Shown: positions 60,693-64,000 of the stretch, one piece after another | How the letters are laid out: each line of letters begins with the position of its first letter | Position numbering within the stretch: the stretch's first letter is position 1 | Assembly (NCBI RefSeq): GCF_022347745.1 | Contig: NZ_JAKRGC010000009.1 | Coordinates: 1 to 64,000, forward strand | Source: Streptomyces sp. OfavH-34-F | Lineage (GTDB): Bacteria; Actinomycetota; Actinomycetes; Streptomycetales; Streptomycetaceae | Reading direction: 5' to 3' | DNA: 64,000 nucleotides | Program-made: the position numbers and the translations under genes | Notes under the pieces: model-generated | Seen by the model: the letters and a program-made list of their open reading frames with translations, nothing else | Told to the model about the DNA's origin: nothing | The model's database searches: none

Positions 60693-62765
60693 CTACGCCA
60701 ACTCCGCCGGCAGCGGCGAGGCGTGCAGCACCGTCAGGCCGGACACCGCACGGGTCAGCGCCACGTACAGCCGGCGCAGGCCCGTGCGCTCGTCCGGCTC
60801 CCCGTCCACCACGGCCGCCGGCTCGTCCAGCACCACGTAGTCGTACTCCAGGCCCTTCGCCAGCGACGCCGGGACCAGCGTCAGCCGGCTCTCGGCGGTC
60901 GTCTCCTCACCGGGCGAGAGATACGTGTGACCGGCCGCCGTCAGCGCCTCCGCCAGCGCGGGCACGCGCGCGTCCGCCGCGATCAGGCCGGTGGACCCCT
61001 CATGGCCCAGCGCCTCCTCGCACGCCGCGACCACCGCCGCGTCCAGCGCGCCGGCGTCCGCCACCTCCCGTACCGACAGCGAACCGGGCGACTCGCGCAC
61101 CGACTCCACCGGGGCCAGCCCCGGCGAGATCACCGGCAGCAGCCGGGAGGCGTACGCGATCACGTCGCGCGGCACGCGGAAGCCGGCCGTCAGCTCCTCC
61201 ACCACCGCGTCCGCCTTGCCCAGGTGGCCCAGCGCCTGCTCCCAGCTCTGCGTGGACCAGGGCGTCGTGCCCTGCGCCAGGTCGCCGAGGACGGTCGCCG
61301 AACCCGTCGAGCAGCGGCGGCCGACCGCGCGGTACTGCATGGGGGAGAGGTCCTGAGCCTCGTCGATGACGACATGGCCCAGCGAGTGCGTACGGGAGAC
61401 CAGATCGGCCGCCTCGTCGATCAGCACCGCGTCCGCCGCCGACCACTTCGCGGACTTCACGCTGCGGGCCGGCCTGGCCCAGAGGATCGCCTTCTGCTCC
61501 TCCTCGGAGAGCAGCCCCCCGGCGTGCTCCGCCAGGAACTCCGCGTCGGACAGCAGCCGCAGCACCAGCTTGGCCGGGTCCACCGCCGGCCAGATCGCCT
61601 TCACGGCCGCCTTGACCGCCGGGTTGCGGGCCACCGCGTTCTGCACCCGGTCGTCGGGCGCCTCGCCCGCCTGCTCCATCCGCACCAGCACCGCGTGCGC
61701 GATGCGCTGGGGCAGCGCCTCGTGCGCGGCCCCGTACCGCATGTCGCGGGCCAGCAGCTCGTGGACCATCTCCTCGATCTCGTACGCCGGAACCCGCCAG
61801 CGCCGCGAGCCGCGCACCACCATCACCGGCTCGGCCGGCGGCGTCACGTGCGACCGCAGCGCGCGGCGCAGCACCTCCGCCATCCGCGCGTCGCCCTTCA
61901 CCACGGCCGCCGCGGCCTCGTCCGTGCCCCGGACCTCGATCTGCCCGGTGACCAGGTCCTCGACGGTCGCCTGCTTCACCTCCAGCTCACCGAGGGCCGG
62001 CAGCACCTGCTCGATGTAGTGCAGGAACGACCGGTTCGGCCCGACGACCAGGGTGCCCGTGCGGGCGAGGCGCTCGCGGTGCGCGTACAGCAGGTACGCC
62101 ACCCGGTGCAGGCCCACGGCCGTTTTCCCGGTGCCCGGCCCTCCCTGCACGCAGACCGTGCCGCCCAGCCCGCTGCGGACGATCTCGTCCTGCTCCGGCT
62201 GGATCGTCGCGACGATGTCCCGCATCGGCCCGACGCGCGGGCGCTCGATCTCCGCCTGGAGCAGCTTGCTCGTCCGGTCCGCCTCGCCGGGGTCGGTCAG
62301 GTGCTCGTCCTCGTACGCGGTGAGGTCGCCGCCCGTGTAGCCGAAGCGGCGCCTGCGGCCCACGTCCAGCGGGTCCTTGCGCGAGGCCCGGTAGAACGGC
62401 TGCGAGACCGGGGCGCGCCAGTCGATGACCATCGGATCGCCCTGCGCGTCGTGCACGTGGCGGCGCCCGATGTAGAACCGCTCGCCCTCCGCGCCCTCGG
62501 CCTCCTCCGCCCCGACCGCGTGCAGGTAGTCCAGCCGCCCGAAGAACAGCGGGGTGTGCGCCAGGTCCGCGAGCGACTTGATCCGCTCGTCGATCTGCGC
62601 CTGGAGCACCGCGGCGTTCACCCAGTTCGCCGTGACGTCGCGGATGTCCAGGTTCTGGGCGTCCTCGCGCATGGCCCGCAGCGCGGCGCGGGACGCCGCG
62701 AGATGGGCGCGCTCATGGGCGAGCGGGTCGGTGGTGGGGTCGCTCTCGAATTCGTGCGCGGGCAC
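60693..62765 (-). CDS. helD: HelD-like UvrD-family ATPase (RNA polymerase recycling factor)
   Basis: 690 residues from GTG at 62765, which has GGAGG seven nt upstream; ATG at 62786 is the alternative. An N-terminal coiled-coil-like arm (LAHERAHLAASRAALRAMREDA) is followed by the SF1 ATPase: Walker A VCVQGGPGTGKTAVGLHR, Walker B HVVIDEAQDLSPMQY, motif IV-VI segments (LTAGFRVPRDVI, RLYVALTRAVSGL). Helicase-like HelD proteins remove stalled RNA polymerase from DNA. This is the actinobacterial class. No rifamycin-associated element was found upstream, so a resistance role like HelR is not supported. Confidence 0.85.
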   Translation of the reverse strand: MPAHEFESDPTTDPLAHERAHLAASRAALRAMREDAQNLDIRDVTANWVNAAVLQAQIDERIKSLADLAHTPLFFGRLDYLHAVGAEEAEGAEGERFYIGRRHVHDAQGDPMVIDWRAPVSQPFYRASRKDPLDVGRRRRFGYTGGDLTAYEDEHLTDPGEADRTSKLLQAEIERPRVGPMRDIVATIQPEQDEIVRSGLGGTVCVQGGPGTGKTAVGLHRVAYLLYAHRERLARTGTLVVGPNRSFLHYIEQVLPALGELEVKQATVEDLVTGQIEVRGTDEAAAAVVKGDARMAEVLRRALRSHVTPPAEPVMVVRGSRRWRVPAYEIEEMVHELLARDMRYGAAHEALPQRIAHAVLVRMEQAGEAPDDRVQNAVARNPAVKAAVKAIWPAVDPAKLVLRLLSDAEFLAEHAGGLLSEEEQKAILWARPARSVKSAKWSAADAVLIDEAADLVSRTHSLGHVVIDEAQDLSPMQYRAVGRRCSTGSATVLGDLAQGTTPWSTQSWEQALGHLGKADAVVEELTAGFRVPRDVIAYASRLLPVISPGLAPVESVRESPGSLSVREVADAGALDAAVVAACEEALGHEGSTGLIAADARVPALAEALTAAGHTYLSPGEETTAESRLTLVPASLAKGLEYDYVVLDEPAAVVDGEPDERTGLRRLYVALTRAVSGLTVLHASPLPAELA

Positions 62766-63140
62766 GGTGTCGCCTCCGGCATTCAACGCAGGACGGCGGG
62801 CCGCGACGCGCGCGGTCCGCTCGGGGATCGATCACTGGTACGCACGGGGTGCGTACGGGTTGTCGGCCGGTTTCCGTCCGGTCGGCGGCGCTCCCCCGGC
62901 TGCCGGCACGGCCCGTCACGGGCCGCCGGTACCACGGTGCGGGAGGCGGGCAGACCGGGGAGTGTACCGGGGCGCGGGGGCACGGCGCGAACCGTTTTCC
63001 CGGGCGGCCCCTGACCCGTGCGCGTACGTCCCGTAGGGGATGCCCCGCGATGCCGTGCGACCGCAGGCGTACGCGCCCGGCGGCCCGCTTCCGCCTCCGG
63101 GGCGACGCCCCGGCGCCCCCGCCCGGAGCACCATGGACTC
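62766..63140. other. Divergent intergenic region between helD and the small ORF
   Basis: 375 bp without a gene. It contains one perfect palindrome at 62838-62856 (listed separately) and GC-rich imperfect inverted repeats around 62905-62940. It should hold promoters for helD and the small protein gene. Confidence 0.5.
62838..62856. promoter_or_regulatory. Perfect 8-3-8 palindrome upstream of helD
   Basis: GTACGCAC-GGG-GTGCGTAC is a 19-bp perfect inverted repeat, 73 bp upstream of the helD start. It looks like a repressor operator; the regulator is unknown. Confidence 0.65.
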
Positions 63141-63317
63141 ATGAGTACCGTGACTCTCGACCCGCGAAGGACCGGCGCCTCCGAGGCCCCCGGTCACCCC
63201 ACCAACCGCGCCGTCGGCGCCCTGCGCGCCGTGAAGGCGTTCGCCCAGGCCGCGTTCGGCGTCGTCGTCCTCGGCGAGTACGCGGAGGAGGCGGGCGTGG
63301 CCCGCCGCACCCGCTGA
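63141..63317 (+). CDS. Small conserved protein
   Basis: 58 residues from ATG at 63141. The last half is a hydrophobic amphipathic helix (VGALRAVKAFAQAAFGVVVLGEYAEE). Proteins of this length and sequence style sit beside the XPB helicase gene in Streptomyces. No function can be proposed. A second short AUG in another frame is not used. Confidence 0.7.
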   Translation: MSTVTLDPRRTGASEAPGHPTNRAVGALRAVKAFAQAAFGVVVLGEYAEEAGVARRTR

Positions 63318-63333
63318 CCGCCGCCCGTCCCGT

Positions 63334-64000
63334 TCAGCCCTCCGACAGCAGCTCGTCCGCGTCCACGATCCGGTACGCGTAGCCCTGCTCCGCCAGGAAC
63401 CGCTGGCGGTGCGCCGCGAAGTCCTGGTCGATCGTGTCGCGTGCGACGACCGAGTAGAACCGCGCCTCGTGCCCGTCCGCCTTCGGCCGCAGTACCCGGC
63501 CCAGGCGCTGCGCCTCCTCCTGGCGCGAACCGAACGTCCCCGACACCTGGATGGCGACCGTCGCCTCCGGCAGGTCGATGGAGAAGTTCGCCACCTTCGA
63601 CACCACCAGCACGTTCAGCTCGCCCTGCCGGAACGCCTCGAACAGCTTCTCGCGCTGCGCGTTGCTCGTCTCGCCCTTGATCACCGGGGCGTCCAGATGC
63701 GCGCCCAGCTCGTCGAGCTGGTCGATGTACTGCCCGATGACCAGCGTCTGCTCGCCCTTGTGCCGGTGCACCAGCGCCTCGGTGACCTTCCGCTTGGTCG
63801 CGGTGGTCGCGCAGAAGCGGTACTTCTCCTCCGCCTCGGCGGTCGCGTACGCCAGCCGCTCCGAGTCCGTCAGGTTGACCCGGACCTCCACGCAGTCCGC
63901 CGGGGCGATGTAGCCCTGCGCCTCGATCTCCTTCCACGGCGCGTCGAACCGCTTGGGGCCGATGAGCGAGAAGACGTCCGACTCGCGGCCGTCCTCGCGG
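63334..64000 (-). CDS. XPB-type DNA repair helicase, C-terminal part (window edge)
   Basis: The frame is open to base 64000, so the start lies outside the window; about 221 C-terminal residues are visible. They form the second RecA-like domain of an SF2 helicase: KRKVTEALVHRHKGEQTLVIGQYIDQLDE (motif IV), VLVVSKVANFSIDLPEATVAIQVSG (motif V) and RQEEAQRLGRVLRPKADG (motif VI, Arg finger), then ARFYSVVARDTIDQDFAAHRQRFLAEQGY. These match XPB/Rad25 helicases of Actinobacteria, which unwind DNA in repair. Confidence 0.93.
   Translation of the reverse strand, partial: REDGRESDVFSLIGPKRFDAPWKEIEAQGYIAPADCVEVRVNLTDSERLAYATAEAEEKYRFCATTATKRKVTEALVHRHKGEQTLVIGQYIDQLDELGAHLDAPVIKGETSNAQREKLFEAFRQGELNVLVVSKVANFSIDLPEATVAIQVSGTFGSRQEEAQRLGRVLRPKADGHEARFYSVVARDTIDQDFAAHRQRFLAEQGYAYRIVDADELLSEG

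Noticed and set aside
62766..63140. Rifamycin-associated element before helD
   Set aside because: No match to the known long inverted repeat was seen, so HelR-type resistance is not claimed.

Overview
The window is Streptomyces chromosomal DNA. It is uniformly GC-rich with strong third-position GC bias and uses GTG starts often. It carries genus markers: a GAF-PAS-GGDEF protein matching CdgB, a CIRCE-controlled groEL2, DasR- and CebR-type operators, and XRE/DUF5753 regulators paired with DUF397 or DUF6879 proteins. From memory, and not checked, the order terD - arfB - cdgB - nagKA - otsB/otsA - thrC - csp - groEL2 - murQ follows the core region of Streptomyces coelicolor around SCO4277-SCO4310. 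About 70 genes can be supported, two of them cut by the window edges. I see no rRNA, tRNA, CRISPR array, transposase or integrase.

1-7.4 kb: a truncated beta-propeller protein, an M1 metallopeptidase lipoprotein, a TerD-like stress protein, the ribosome-rescue hydrolase ArfB, a flavin reductase, cdgB with a palindromic operator, and a membrane-anchored carbohydrate-binding protein. 7.4-14.2 kb: an amino-sugar block read mostly leftwards, consisting of a SIS isomerase, nagK, nagA, a PfkB sugar kinase and a class II aldolase, plus a divergent sugar-binding lipoprotein. Three dre-like DasR sites sit in its intergenic regions, so GlcNAc availability should control it. 14.2-22.6 kb: otsB, otsA and gpgS (trehalose and glucosylglycerate synthesis). 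Between otsB and otsA lies a 4.7-kb module: a trypco2-like protein, a 1263-residue trypsin-NTPase-TPR protein and a DUF4913 protein. This is the best candidate for a poorly described NTP-dependent conflict or signalling system.

22.7-27.1 kb: a SAM-I riboswitch in front of thrC, a CysO-like sulfur carrier ending in Gly-Gly-Cys, a cold-shock protein and groEL2 behind a promoter overlapped by CIRCE. 27.2-44.9 kb is accessory: two divergent enzyme/TetR pairs with visible operators, small membrane-protein operons, a 57-nt poly-C tract, a WhiJ-like regulator with two DUF397 genes, a divergent IMPase-like protein, small secreted proteins, and a tightly overlapping four-gene operon containing a protein-kinase-like fold downstream of a DUF6879/XRE unit.

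45.0-48.6 kb: a MurNAc uptake and degradation operon (RpiR regulator, murQ, PTS EIIBC) with two matched 17-bp palindromes at the regulator start. 48.7-54.5 kb: DUF4031, a Cmx-type MFS exporter, an HD phosphohydrolase, a three-gene membrane/lipoprotein operon with a shared HNTV motif, and a GNAT. 54.5-64.0 kb: copA with a CsoR-type palindrome, cutC behind a dre-like site, a secreted GH9 cellulase behind two CebR boxes, a HelD-like RNA polymerase-associated helicase, and the 3' end of an XPB-type helicase. Several loci (nag, mur, ceb and possibly cutC) read as separate arms of aminosugar and polysaccharide scavenging.
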